A stretch of 64,000 nt of DNA from Fasciola hepatica (lineage: Eukaryota; Platyhelminthes; Trematoda; Plagiorchiida; Fasciolidae): NCBI GenBank assembly GCA_948099385.1, contig CANUEZ040000071.1, positions 1,860,001 to 1,924,000 of the forward strand, read 5' to 3'. The position numbers and the translations under genes were made by a program. How positions within the stretch are numbered: the stretch's first letter is position 1; each line of letters begins with the position of its first letter. The notes under the pieces are model-generated. The model was given only the letters and a program-made list of their open reading frames with translations, was not told the DNA's origin and did no database searches. Below, piece by piece: positions 1 through 11,403 of the stretch.

Positions 1-1226
1 CCATTCTGATTCGAAGGGCCCCTAAAAGCAACGCATATCCGGATGCATCGACGAACACAACACCACGAAGCTTCTTAAATGGAACATTTGATTAGTACCA
101 CAAATGGAGGTCACAATCTGTCACATATTCACTGGCGATGTTGTCACCCAAATGCTGGTAAGAAGATCGAGGTCAGCTGTTGCATGAACCTACTACGCCG
201 TACAACAAAGAATCATTTACTGCATGAAAGGCATACCTGCTCCACCGATTAAAGAAAGCCTATCTCTGTACACCACTTCACACGTGATACACCTATTCGA
301 ATGCGAGTCACGATGGAACAAAATAGAATACTGCGTAATCTGATTTTGGAACATATTCCTGATTGGGATCAACGCGCAACTGACGCTAAGAAGCTAAACA
401 TCAGTAGCTCAACACTTACTGACAACGAACTCCCGAGTTAATAAAGAAAAAACATTGGGTGGCTCACACAACAGGCTATGCCAAATGTTTAGACTGGCCC
501 TAGTGATAGCAGTGAGACGATGAAAACCAACATTGTCCAAACAGTAAGAATTATGGTACCATGTTTATTATGATGAACTACACATTCGTGATTTTGTTTT
601 CCCGCTTTCGCTCGTATAAAAAGTGCAGCTGGAATTGTGTAGTGATGCAATGAAATCGTCGTGGACATAAATCGTGCAATAATATGATTCTGATTTCTCT
701 TTTCAAATTCATCAACGGAAATGTTTGCTTCAACAAGTGACGTGTTTGTGCGTCTATCGGATACGCTGCCTGATCATTAGGATTCGCGTGATCCGAAGCT
801 CGCGTGAAGGAAAAAAAGAGGTGAGTGTCAAAGGGACCAAGCCTGACCAGTGTAGAGTAGAAACACAGAGTGGAAGCAAAAACATGTTTCTGCGAAACAG
901 ATTTAACACAGCACCCTCAAAGCCCGTATGACATTCATTAGGTTGTCCGAATGTTCAACTGGTGGCGCGCAAGGAACAACGTCCGTGCGTATCCGGTGAT
1001 TTCACTTGGTACGTGAATGTGGCAGTGACAGGTACACCTAAGCCAGTCAGTGCCACATCATGCAAGTCAACAGTTGCTTCTGTACTTCTAGTTTATCCTA
1101 AAGATTTCACAGTCGAACCCCTTCACACAACGCAAAACGAGCCAAAAATGAAAGATGCATTGAATTGTTTACCTACTTTTGGAGTTTTCAAATCGTCATC
1201 ATCATCCACCAATCACATTCGTCCAG
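1..1226. other. No recognised gene
   Basis: Only short open frames are present (for example 725-931 and 962-1261 on the plus strand). They have no recognisable domain and no paired splice signals that I trust. No repeat family was recognised. This may be intron or intergenic DNA. Confidence 0.4.
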
Positions 1227-1327
1227 TCACAAGCTCATTCGTGAACTCGAAACACTACTAGACACAACAAGCTCTAAAAATGACGGATTTTCTACATCGT
1301 TCTACGCCAATCGAGAAGCTCAGACAG
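1227..1327 (+). CDS. Candidate internal coding exon, unknown protein
   Basis: An open stretch of 33 codons begins HKLIRELETLL and ends FYANREAQT. It is bounded by an acceptor (ATTCGTCCAG) and a good donor (ACAG/GTAAGC). One base precedes the first full codon and one base is left at the donor, so it would be an internal exon. The peptide is mixed charged and polar and not low complexity, but I recognise no family. An overlapping short frame starting at ATG 1280 also runs into the same donor. Open frames this short arise by chance in this DNA, so only the coincidence of frame and splice sites supports it. No partner exon was found. Confidence 0.25.
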
Positions 1328-2360
1328 GTAAGCATTCTTTGCTGACTCAAATACGTTGCTGGAAAAAAATATAGTGAAAGGGATCATTTGTCATTTGTTA
1401 TCAACATTTTCATTCATTCATAAGAATATAGATTTGACCGGGAATCCATTTTCGAGGCCAAATAACTTCATGGGTTTTTAAGCAACGTACAGTAAAGGAA
1501 TTACACAAATGGGTAAGTAGTGGAAATAAGAAGAAAAGAGAAATTCGAAACCTAGTTTGAGCAGCGTTTCAGTTGAGAGTTGTGCAATGACGCTCATCAT
1601 CCATCATATCGCCTAATCCGATCGTCATATTAAGCATCCGAAATAAGCCTCACATTGGTTGCACAAGATATTCGTTCCGGAATTGAAAGACTCACAGATA
1701 AACGAAACCCAAGCCCCATGGCAGAGAACGCATGCTCGCGGTGCGGCATGCACTACGGGACAAAGGATCAATCAATAGCAATAACGTATCTCAAGTCGTG
1801 GACAAACTAACCACAGAATCAAGACAGTCGACCGAGACTTCAAAACGCTCTGGCAACAATAGACAAGAAACACTGGAGACGGCAATTTATGAACAAGTCA
1901 AATGGTTTTCAAAGGTCCGTATTTGTGAGGGCCTTTTATCAATCAACAGTCAGAAGAGAAATAATTATGTGAGGGAACACAAACAAGCGTGGTGAAGAAC
2001 AAACTGAATGGTGTGGTTATGAGAAAGTTCATGATCGTAGCGGGATAACCGAGGTCAGTCACTCACACAGATAAGTCAGATAGAGTGTTAAAGATAATAA
2101 GGTCCAAACGTTTGGGCCAGTCAATTACGACGTAATAACAGAACGGGTCAGTGGGCATATATTCCCAGACAGGGACAAAAGGTTACGAAAGCGATAAAAT
2201 CCGTTTAAAATCAGAGGTCCATACGAACAAATACGATCAACAATTACACAAATGACTTCTAAGGCCAGTTGATACCTCTTGTAGGAACGAGTCGGGAAAG
2301 AAGGCTAAATCTGTGTGACACAATGCGACTGAACAAACAAATTGTCACGCGGGCGTGGAT
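1328..2360. other. No recognised gene
   Basis: An AT-rich stretch with one 87-codon open frame (1732-1995) that is polar, has no domain and is not flanked by clear splice sites. Nothing further is recognised until the dispersed repeat that begins near 2361. Confidence 0.4.
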
Positions 2361-2652
2361 GTTAGGTATTGTGTTCAGAATTCCGAGAAAAGAAAGCAAT
2401 AGATCTGTTTATTAGCACATCAGTGAATACGTATGTGAGCGGCCAAGCAAGAAAACAAGTTCAAGCATGATATAAAGTCAAGCGAACGAGAACACAGAAT
2501 CAATGTCACTCACACGCGCACCTAACCGCATGTGATCGGTAAACTGAAACAAAGCACATCGTGGGATAGACAGGCATCGCGCTTGAGAGTGCAAGGTCAA
2601 CGGGACCCAAATGGATCACGTGCGAATGTCGATGTCACACGAGTTGGCCACG
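2361..2652 (+). repeat. Dispersed repeat R1, copy a
   Basis: Aligns by eye with 17735-18020 in the same orientation. Shared blocks include the AGCGGC(C/T)AAGCA block, AACCGCATG(T/C)GAT, ACAGGCATCG and the GGATCACGTGCGAA / GAATCACGTGCGAA block. Identity is roughly two thirds, with small indels. Similarity stops after the TTGGCCAC block. This copy lies just upstream of the first Penelope-like element and could be part of its 5' flank, but the other copy has no such neighbour. Family not identified. Confidence 0.55.
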
Positions 2653-2779
2653 CAACACCAGGGGTGGTAGTCGGTTTGGAAACCAATGGTCATAGTGGAT
2701 GGACAGCAAACAGGCTGCTTGGTAAATACGGGGCAAAATGGTAATAGAAAGCATGGGACTTGGAATGAACCAGTTTGCC

Positions 2780-2855
2780 GGAGTTTCTCGAAAAGGTGAA
2801 GCTGACGGTTTCACGTCGTTGTGTTTTGCATCAGCGCGTTGCGTCTTCAAGTACA
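2780..2855 (-). repeat. Inverted copy of the Penelope element 3' end
   Basis: Read on the minus strand, this segment encodes a peptide with the core HNDVKPSAS. That matches the HNDVKPPAS segment just after the GIY-YIG domain of the plus-strand element at about 4321-4385, and the DNA matches too (about 80 percent by eye, including the block ACAACGACGTGAAACCG). It therefore duplicates the element's 3' end in inverted orientation directly at its 5' side. Penelope-like elements are known to carry partial tandem or inverted copies of this sort (pseudo-LTRs). Confidence 0.65.
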
Positions 2856-4510
2856 TTAGGAGGGTTATTCCAACAGGGTTTATCACAAAAAAGTCGAGTG
2901 GTGGTTGAACAACTCAAACAAATGAATAATTTCTTGTGTCTACGACCGGACAAAGGATCAGGCACCGTACTTATGGAAAAGAACGAATACACTGATAAAA
3001 TGGAACAGATACTTTCCGGTGCTCAGCTTTTCAAAACTGGACACCACTCAAGAGAACAATATGCTGGCATAGAAACAAATATCAAGACAACTCCAAATTT
3101 TACTCCTACACACTTTCACTTCTGAAACTACATGCACGAAGCTAAAACCACTTGGAACACAGATGCCCTCTTGAGAGGATAGCCAAAATTCGACAAGCCT
3201 GGAGTCCTATTAGGGCCTAAGCTATGCATGCAAAACACGGCTTATCACAAACCTATCCGGTGGCTCGTCAAGGTTTTTAGCCCCTTTCGGAAAAGCAAAG
3301 CACGATTTTGTCCAAAAGACTCATTCGAACTCGCAGATTGGCTAAAAACAGTATTGCAGTGAGTTTGGATAAAATGTATTCCGTCGATGCTGAGTCACTT
3401 GCTTCCAAAAGTACCTCTTCTTGAGACAATAGATTATCTATGTGGTTTTGTTTCTTCGCACAACTTTCATTTGCTCCTTCCTCATTTTTTATGCACTGAA
3501 AACCTTCGGTGTAATTTTAACGGTGAAGCTTACAATCATACTGATGGTGTTGCCACGGGGTTCCTTCTGGACCGAACCATGGTAGATGTATTTTGGGGTG
3601 TGATATGAAAACAGTTCTTTGATGATATTTCCCATTTTCAATTTTACGGACAATACGTGGATGATATTTTAATTTTTACGAATGAAGAACGTTTCATCCG
3701 TTACGGTACCGTTCTCAGCTTTATTCATCCAAACCTCAACGTATCTCAGGATATTTTATTGTTCAGGCGTTAGGATGGGACTCGCCAGTCCAGAATCTAG
3801 CAAAAATCAACATGGGGCAGACGTTATTCATAATTCTTCAGCTTCGCTCCGGTGGCTTACCTACCTGGATTGATCAGAACTCTCTTCAACAGAGCCCAGA
3901 AAATCTATACACAAGATCAAGTGCAAAACTAACAGAAATTCATATAAAGAATTCTGCTGGCCAACGGTTATCTGGAAAACTTTATCAAACGACATCAGAA
4001 AACGAGACTTGTGCACGAGAAAACAACGGAAGTCAGGAAGAAGCAAGGTTTTATCACTTTTCATTTCGAAAGAGATCGTTTATTTAATCAAATAAATTGT
4101 AATCCTGAATCAGCTCTAAAGCACACATACACAGCGGCGCAGTTGCTTTTGATGCAGGCGACCAAACGGTTATGCTTTCAAAATCCTTCAATTCGTTTTG
4201 CTGATCCAAATATCTCACTTATTGTCTACCATTTCACTTGCAGTTGCCGTAACGTTTACATTGGCACCATTGATCACTGCTTGACTCAGCGAGTGTCAGA
4301 ACACACACCCACATGGCTGTCAAACTTGAAGACACAACCAGCTGTGGCAATACACAACGACGTGAAACCGCCAGCTTCTTCGATTGCAAGATCATAAAGG
4401 TGACCTAACCCAAAGCATCGTTGTACGATCCAACATCGAAGCTGTTGGCATTCAGTGAAGCGATTCTAACCATGATACGTTAGCCAGCTCTCTGCGCACA
4501 TAAACGATTG
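2855..4510 (+). mobile_element. Penelope-like retroelement 1, decayed, RT plus GIY-YIG
   Basis: Encoded a reverse transcriptase fused to a C-terminal GIY-YIG endonuclease that copies itself by target-primed reverse transcription. The N-terminal conserved block RPDKGSGTVLMEKNEY lies at about 2943-2990. An RT motif A remnant (SVDAESLASK) is near 3378-3407, followed by VPLLETIDYLC after a frame change. Motif B is degraded (DGVATGFLLD, usually DGVAMGSPLGP), but motif C is intact (QYVDDILIF, about 3655-3681). The GIY-YIG domain reads VYHFTCSC...VYIG, with R and E of the RvsEH motif, at 4224-4303. The C-terminal tail (FSEAIL, PALCAHK) reaches about 4510. Several stops and frameshifts make it non-autonomous. 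PLEs of this type are known from schistosomes (Cercyon). Confidence 0.85.
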
Positions 4511-5861
4511 ACACCAAATGTTCGTTTACTTGGTGGTAACATGACGGATTTCACTGTGAGAAATTTCGATCTTGCCTACCTTACTGTTGGAGTTACCCTC
4601 TTATTTCAGCATGTTTACATACTGGCATGTTTTGCGTCCGCAGTTGACGAGAGTAGACGAAATGCTTGTATCACGCGACTGAGGTCTTCTCCCTGTTTGA
4701 ATGAATTCGAATTTTGTCGAAAGATCCAACAATAATATTTTTCTCAATGACAAGCTTAAGTCGATGTGTTGGTGGGCCATGCTTGTTGAATCCTTTTCAA
4801 CATATTAGCAACTACTGGGCCCTTTTTACTATCTAATGCTTTCCAAGAAACTAAATCCCTAACAAACTAAATCGTAGACGCTTCCGTTTTCCTTTTCAAA
4901 CTCAACCATGTTGACATTTAGCGAGTTCGACCAAATAGAAGAACGGAGTGTCTTTTCGTCACCAGTAAATACTGTGTTGATCGGCACATTGAATCGCTTA
5001 TTGGCACACTCAGTTTTATAGCTTGATAAATACTTGCAGTCGTGGTTAGCTTTGAAGATCTGAATTCTGATTGTAGCTCAATCTTCTTCTGTGGCGACTG
5101 GTCACTATTACTACTTGAAATCCGCAACGGAGTCATAAGAATATCACCAAGTAAATTGACAGTAGAAAATGAACGCGTCGGCGAAGTGCGGTTGTCTTCT
5201 TATCTAGCTTGTACGTACCGCAGAGTATATGAATTTCACCCTCCCAATTCAACAGAAAGGTGCTCTGAAAAGCATCCGAAAAGAAAGATGCATACACCTT
5301 CCTAACCTCATACACTGCAACGTACTCTCCATAAAACGTAGTAATGTGTTGCTTTTGCATGAAAGCACACTGCAAGACCAGTTTCCCTAAGTGCGCTAAA
5401 CGTTTCGATCCCTATCAGGATATGTTTTGCTTACAATTCAGTAAAAAAGATATTTTCACATGCTGATATACAGACCGTCCAAAGAGCACGGTATGTGTGT
5501 CCGAAGAGAAAATACCAACCAAATCCTGTGCATTATTGCGAAAATGTATGAATCAAATTAGAGTGCTTCAGCTTTCAGCAGAACCACATTGGGCAGTATG
5601 CGCCCAAAAAACGTGACCACGTGTTGAAACGTCATAAGATTATTTTACTTAAGAGGTATACAGCATTCTGATATCTACACCACAATTCATCATGATCATA
5701 CAAGTACTTGTGCCCTTGCTAGGACACTGCAACTCAGTGACGTAATGAGTAGCACCGTGAGCCTCCATTACAAATCGAGTTCTCATTCGTTTCACATTTC
5801 AGCTAATTACTAATAATCTTGAAAGTGCCTCTTGACATGTCTATCTTATCATCCCTATTAG
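4511..5861. other. No recognised gene
   Basis: No retroelement motif, SINE or convincing exon was recognised. Short frames at 5042-5305 (plus) and 5133-5375 (minus) overlap each other and resemble nothing known to me. Confidence 0.4.
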
Positions 5862-5949
5862 TAACATTGGATGATCTATTCTCAACGTCATTCGCTGAAG
5901 CCTTCTCTATGCGTTCTACCTTTGAAGACTTGAAAAGATATCTGAATAA
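5862..5949 (+). CDS. Candidate coding exon, unknown protein
   Basis: A pyrimidine-rich acceptor ending CCCTATTAG is followed by an 88-base segment that reads TLDDLFSTSFAEAF then SMRSTFEDLKRYLN. It ends at a strong donor (AATAA/GTAAGT). Two bases precede the first full codon and two remain at the donor. The peptide looks like an amphipathic helix pair and not low-complexity sequence. The frame is also open upstream to an ATG at 5838, so the acceptor is not strictly needed. I cannot assign a family. It lies between two Penelope-like elements, which would then sit in introns. Confidence 0.35.
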
Positions 5950-6469
5950 GTAAGTTCAAAATTAGCACCACTGAATTGCATAGGAAGTATAATGTGATGC
6001 AAGAAATTCGTGCTTTCGCTGTCTGCGCCACCGTGCAATACTTAAAAACAACTCCATGATCATCATCAGCAGCAGCAGCAGCAACAACAATATTAACAAC
6101 AGCGCCAACAACAACAAAACAGTGACAACAGCAACAACAAACAACAAAAATTTAAAATTAACCGAAAAATGAACAGTGGCCCACATTTATGTACCGTACT
6201 TTGAACGCTTAATGCAATGGGTATTTTCCAGACATTGGAACATTCAGTGGACACATATGAGGTGAAATGACTGAACAAATTCCTGAATATCTCCGAGAAA
6301 CGCGCTGAGGCTAACACTGTTCTTCAGTTTTTAATGAACTGTGTACATCGAAATCAGTATGTGAAACGATATTGGAAGTCTCCTCGACAACATCGGGTCT
6401 ACCCTAACAATAAATCACTACTGCGTTGTCTGTTAAATCAGTGTGGCACTTTACGTTCTAAACTGTCGG
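5950..6469. other. Non-coding stretch with a triplet-repeat tract
   Basis: Contains an imperfect CAG/CAA/AAC triplet tract at about 6067-6150. It creates leucine-rich shadow frames on the minus strand that I do not consider genes. The last part may belong to the 5' side of the following Penelope-like element but no motif was readable. Confidence 0.45.
6067..6150. repeat. Imperfect CAG/CAA triplet microsatellite
   Basis: Tandem AGC then AAC/AAT triplets with interruptions. Confidence 0.8.
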
Positions 6470-7510
6470 AATAGAAGGTTTGCGTGAGCTCTTCCTTCGA
6501 TGCACATGTAATGTTCAGTTCCTGTTTCATGGAACTTTGTACAGACAACGAGACAGTGTAGCTATGGGATCACCACTATGTCCACTTCTTGTCGACACAT
6601 TTCTTGCAAAGTTAGAGAGAACCAAGCTCGAGTCCACAACTGTCAGCTTCGAACATTGCTAACTTGTATTGGGGCACACGAAGCAATACGCTTTACAACT
6701 GAACGCGAAGATAACTCAACTACCGTTTCTCGATATAACACATACGAGAAAGGAAGATGTTCGGATCCAGCGAACTGTGTGCCGAAAACAAACGTGGAAC
6801 GGTCAGTATCCCAATTTCCACTGTTTCGTGAGTATGCAACAAAGGAGAAACTCGGTGAAATGTTTGGCCGTCAGAACCAGAAAACGTTGTCCTGCAGAGG
6901 CCTTAGATGACGAATTGGTGCTAATAAGATACATACTACATACAAACAGTTACCCGGATCGATTTATCAAAAGAAATCTTATCAAAAAGTGCCGAAAATC
7001 CCAGCGAAAGCCGTGAGAAATAAAGATCTTTATATTAACTTGCCATTTAAAGGCGATCTTGTTAGTGGAATCCTAAACCGTCCACTAAGGATAAAAATTC
7101 GATATACTTTCATTGCCGCCACACTACTTTGTCCGTTTCGAGGCGCACCTCTGATCCAGATTCAGAACAAGGATAGACTGCCGATGCTGACCTCATCATA
7201 GGTTGTGTACTCTTTCGGATGTGTTGAAGACGCATCTTATGCAGGTCAAAGGGCACGACCGTTGCTAACTGGGATTAAAGAGCACCTTCCGCACTGGTTC
7301 AGTCAAGGATAAACTGGATCAATAAACAGCTCAATCTTGGCGCACTTGGTTTACATTGAAGATCCGGTGGTTCCGTAGACTACTTACAAATATCTTATGC
7401 TGTCCCCGCAAACAAATGCTAAAGTGTTCAGTTGCGCGCCCGTGCTATAGCCCAGGCAATCGGAATAAGGGAGTCGACCTCTGATCTGTGATCCCAAAAA
7501 GTTTGGTCCA
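6470..7510 (+). mobile_element. Penelope-like retroelement 2, 5'-truncated and decayed
   Basis: Begins within the RT at LRELFLRCTCNVQFLFHG, continues with YRQRDSVAMGSPLCPLL (motif B) to about 6640, then the RT thumb segment PFLDITHTR...GQYPNFHCF and CRKQTW at about 6720-6830. A degraded GIY-YIG region (CVEDASYAGQ, then IKEHLPHWFSQG) lies at about 7225-7310, and the element tail reaches about 7500. Motif C was not found, so the catalytic core is incomplete. Internal stops and frame changes are present. It is clearly the same superfamily as the element at 2.86-4.51 kb but not a close copy, judging from the different wording of the shared blocks. It is probably a dead copy. Confidence 0.8.
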
Positions 7511-7935
7511 GGCACTCCAACTCCCATAGCCCAAGATTGGCTACGACCGCATGAATCTACCCTCCAGTTATCTAGAGGGCGTTAGCTAGATTAAATAACT
7601 ACGTAATAAAGATAATCTGTCCGACAAACCCCTGCCTATCATTTGTGTCTATTCCATGTCCATCTTCGTGATCTTTAGTCTTATTTCTACAAAGTGGTCT
7701 GTAATTAGCTGAAAAACAATTGTATCGCTGACTTAGACTTTTATATGATGTAATAGATAGATTTTCATACAATAAAACGCGTAATAATTTCTTCCGTATT
7801 AGTTGTTCTTGGCATGGAACTAGGCCGAATAATCGGCAACCAAATTGCAAACTCTCGATTACTGCTGTTGTGCCCTATCTGGGTTGTGATAGATAATCAC
7901 TATATAGCGCAACACACATTACACAATTCAATGTG
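7511..7935. other. No recognised gene
   Basis: No motif or repeat seen. If the minus-strand exon that follows is real, this would be its 3' flank. I did not find an AATAAA on the minus strand close to its stop. Confidence 0.4.
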
Positions 7936-8130
7936 TTACTTGATCTGAGGCTTTTCGTATTTGCGCCGTACTCCATTTCGTTTCACGGGTTTTACATTCT
8001 TATGCGTAGATGTGCGGTTTTGCAGTAACTCATACTCTGCCGCTACTTTAAATGAATTGTCCATTTCTAGAAGTTCACTACCACCTCCCGAAAGCGTTGG
8101 GAAGCTATTTGCTGCAATCACTTTATTCAA
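7936..8130 (-). CDS. Candidate terminal coding exon, unknown protein
   Basis: On the minus strand a pyrimidine-rich acceptor (TTGGCTTCTAG) is followed by 64 codons and a TAA stop. The peptide starts LNKVIAANSFPTLSGGGSEL and ends in a basic tail (KRNGVRRKYEKPQIK). The reading frame begins with no ATG, consistent with a spliced-in last exon at phase 0. Composition is protein-like and not repetitive, but no family is recognised and the preceding exon is not identified: the candidate at 8875-8992 does not join in phase. A chance open frame remains possible. Confidence 0.35.
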   Translation of the reverse strand: MNKVIAANSFPTLSGGGSELLEMDNSFKVAAEYELLQNRTSTHKNVKPVKRNGVRRKYEKPQIK

Positions 8131-8874
8131 CTAGAAGCCAATTGATTAAAAAATAGACTGGGGGGGGGGAATTTGAAAAATAATACTAGCGATATCGGAC
8201 AGTTTGTCAGTATTGGTGAATAAAATGAGGAGAGGAGACAACGGTTTGTACCTGAGGTGACCTCATAGATCAGAAACTCGCACCATTATCTTGGGGTACA
8301 AATTGATCAACGCAATCTGGGAATATGTTGATGAATACTTAGCTGTTGCTCGATGACCCTAATTGTGCCATAGTGGATCGCAATCGATCTGATGGGGAGC
8401 CGCCAGCATCCTACTAGACCCCATGTCTCACTCGTTTGGTTTGATCGGTTTGGCACAACAAATCATGTAATCAGGAACGACGGCATTACTTACCAAAAAA
8501 CAAAAAAACCTCGAGACAATTTTGCTACTTCACCGGGATGTGTATCGAGGAGGCACGAATTTTGGTGCTTCTGGATGAGTTTTGCACTACATGTTATCTT
8601 GTAGTGAACGTGAAGAATACTTTCTACTTTGTCACATTGCATTTGAAAAAATTGTCAGACTTGAAATAAACATAATTTGTTGTTATGGGCATAAAATTAC
8701 AGATATCATCAAGAAAAGAAATAACGATTACTGCTTTACGCAAACCATTTAAAATCCAACAGAATATTGCGCAAAACGACTCAGCCTAATCGAATTACAC
8801 ACCAGACATGGAAAGAACACAGATAGTTTTCTGAACAATTCATTTCTAAAGTAAAATTGTTCTATAGCATTCAC
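8131..8874. other. No recognised gene
   Basis: Contains a nine-G run at about 8161. The only longer frame (8392-8604, plus) has no recognised content. It could be intron of a minus-strand gene if the flanking candidate exons are real. Confidence 0.35.
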
Positions 8875-8992
8875 CCGCGTTCATCTGGGGACTTGCATTT
8901 GAGGAATAAATAGAGTTGTTGACAACTAATAGGGTATGGTCAATGCTGCGTATTTGATTTTCACAAAGTGGCCCTAATTCAGTGCAAACAAT
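8875..8992 (-). CDS. Candidate internal coding exon, unknown protein
   Basis: On the minus strand a very good acceptor (TTGTTTTACATTATTTCAG) leads into 39 open codons beginning IVCTELGPLCENQIR and ending SNASPQMNA. It ends at a plausible donor (GCGG/GTGAAT). Two cysteines and one NxS sequon (NNS) are visible. It starts in phase 0 and leaves one base at the donor. It does not join in phase with the candidate exon at 7936-8130, so either an exon is missing between them or one of the two is spurious. The frame also continues past the donor to a nearby stop. Confidence 0.3.
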
Positions 8993-11288
8993 CTGAAATA
9001 ATGTAAAACAAATACAATTCTGTTGATTCACACATTCAACTACCATTTGGATTGACTGACAATATAAGACAGTAGCAGAAACATATCCATGGCTGACGAT
9101 CCTCCTCCTTGAATACTCAAAAACTCCAGCTGGAAGAGACTTGGAATAAAGCAAACATATTCATATTTTCTATTTGTTTCAGAAGTGTCTTGGCCAACAT
9201 GGGCAAATCATTCAATACAGCACTGTCGAGTACAATATATAATTTTTGTTTTCTTCCAAAACTTAATCATTCCCGCTCAAGTCACCGACATAGGTCTCTG
9301 TGGAAGAAAGTAAACTAAATTGGTTTCTCCTTGCACTGTTGACTCGTTCACTGAATAACAAACCACCCCGTTAGTTGGTTTCATATTGCCGATAAAATTC
9401 AGTGGTTTGTAGAAAACTCTGGAACCGCTACGCGAGATGAGCTTGGAGAGTGTTCCCGAACCCCACGGGAGTCAGTGTGTTTTCAAGTGTGCAACAAAGT
9501 CGATCAGATTAGGATAGTACACGTGCAACCTTTCAACGAACAAAATGACAACCTACGGGTGAAACGACTTTCTCCTGAGCAAGATGTCGTTCGTGAGATC
9601 CACGGAAAGTAGACGGATTGGTTGTAAATCACGCTGTTGGTTACCATGACAATCTGACCTCTGAGCTTGACTTTTAGATCGCAAAAGTCTCATCACCATC
9701 TGATGTGACATCGTAAATGCTTTGTACAGTAAAAACAAGTGAGATGGTTTGAAAAAGGTCTGGCGCAGAACAGAGAACCGATTTTGCACACAGCACGGGA
9801 AGCAAGCGAACATACTTTCATAGTGTTACCACAAATCTGCTCAATGTTTCTCTTTATAAGACATTATATTTGCTTATAAACCACCAGATCGATGGAAGCA
9901 CAGAAAAAAATTTTGAGAAGTCATTATTGTCTCTTTTTCTGATAAATATATTTGTGAAGTCAGTTGTGTTAGCCCTGGATGCAAGTGTTATTATAAACGC
10001 GTTGAGGCTTGCTCATTAACGTGCTTGAATTGATGCTGTCGGCGACTCAATGAACCAGAAATACAACAATAAGAAATGTGCACACGTATCTGAATTGCCT
10101 TTGTCAAACTCCAGGTTCCAGGATAGAGGCAGTCAAGGTGAAAAATAAATTTTCCCATGAAAGAAGAAGCTCAGTTTGATATTGGATTCCTTGAAACTAG
10201 ACGTTACTCAACAGTTGTTCCACTGAGCACGATTTTCACTCGTACTATGATGTGAAGCACTACGGTGAACTTTATCTGTAGGACGGAAAAGACAAGCGTC
10301 TAAGTTTTTCTGTTACAACATTTATAGCGAATCTAATGTGATTGGTTCCCTCAAAAAGAGCCAAGTTCCTTCGGGATCGCATTCTTGAATCATTCCATAC
10401 TGAGGCCTTTTTTTCCTGATGCCTTTATACTGACCGATTGTATTATCCCATTACTGAAAAGAAAATATTACAGCTCATTTGTGAATGGATGTGGCAAAAG
10501 CATACCTACTCAGAATGCCTCCTACTGGGTACCATTCGAATTGGTCACATGATGAAGAATGGAGTCGAGCCTCCTCATCCCAGCACGAAGAATACGGAGT
10601 GCACGACGAGGACCACATATCGGCCAAAGAGATAAGTTAAAAAAAAACTTAAAAACTTAATTTGTGAGTCGGTTAACGTGTTCTGGACACTGTTACTGAA
10701 ACGAGTGAAACTATTCACGCTTCTCCTGAATGAAAAGTGAATGCACACACAAAATCCAGTTAACATGAATTTGAAGCTTGTCTATATTTATTTGCCCGTA
10801 CAGGCTAATCGGATATTGTTAGTCACACGGAACCATCGATACATATCTGCTGTTCCTAAAGTAGTATTATTTACTTATCTGAAACCTGTTGCTCAGGATT
10901 ACAGTGACCGGATATTCAGTGTATTTGTGTTGATCACAGTAAATACAAGTAGTTTGATTGAGAATGGATGTGCAAGTAAGCGGTTCGAGAGTTCAAAGTT
11001 TAGGATTATCTGTAATAAACAGTTTCCACATGTGTTGAACCACATTCTGATTCACTGTGGGTGGATAGTAACGTGCGGGAGGATGCTAAATAAAACACTT
11101 GGAACAATATGCAACTGAAAAAAATGGTATAAAATCAAGTCATGTCGGAAACAGATTGATGAGCAGGCTCGTTTTCAGTGATTCATGCTCATGCCATTAC
11201 ATCAAATATACTACGAGAGATTGGACGAATCAGGCAAAAAGGAAGTACATATCACGCAATTACTAGCGAGTAGTGTTGGATTGTTTAG
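8993..11288. other. No recognised gene
   Basis: An 86-codon minus-strand frame (9553-9813) ends just past a GTAGGT donor-like site and looks moderately protein-like, but it has no domain and no clear acceptor. The rest shows no motif that I can name. Confidence 0.35.
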
Positions 11289-11403
11289 TTTTCGTTTGGT
11301 TGACTGTCTTTCGGACTTCACGCTTCACGCGCAAACTAGGTCGGATGACCTGAGGTTTGCGCGTGAAGCGTGGATTCCAAAAGGACAGTTAACCAAACGA
11401 AAA
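11289..11403. repeat. Imperfect fold-back of a SINE-tail sequence
   Basis: The two halves are inverted copies. The left reads TTTTCGTTTGGTTGACTGTC and the right ends GGACAGTTAACCAAACGAAA. The halves meet at AGGTC-GGAT-GACCT (11338-11351). The right half matches the 3' part of the SINE at 20200-20405 (minus) and the SINE at 39530-39665, sharing the blocks GTGGA(T/G)TCCAAA and AGGACAGTTAACCAAAC. So this is a head-to-head junction of two SINE tails and would form a long RNA hairpin if transcribed. Confidence 0.8.
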
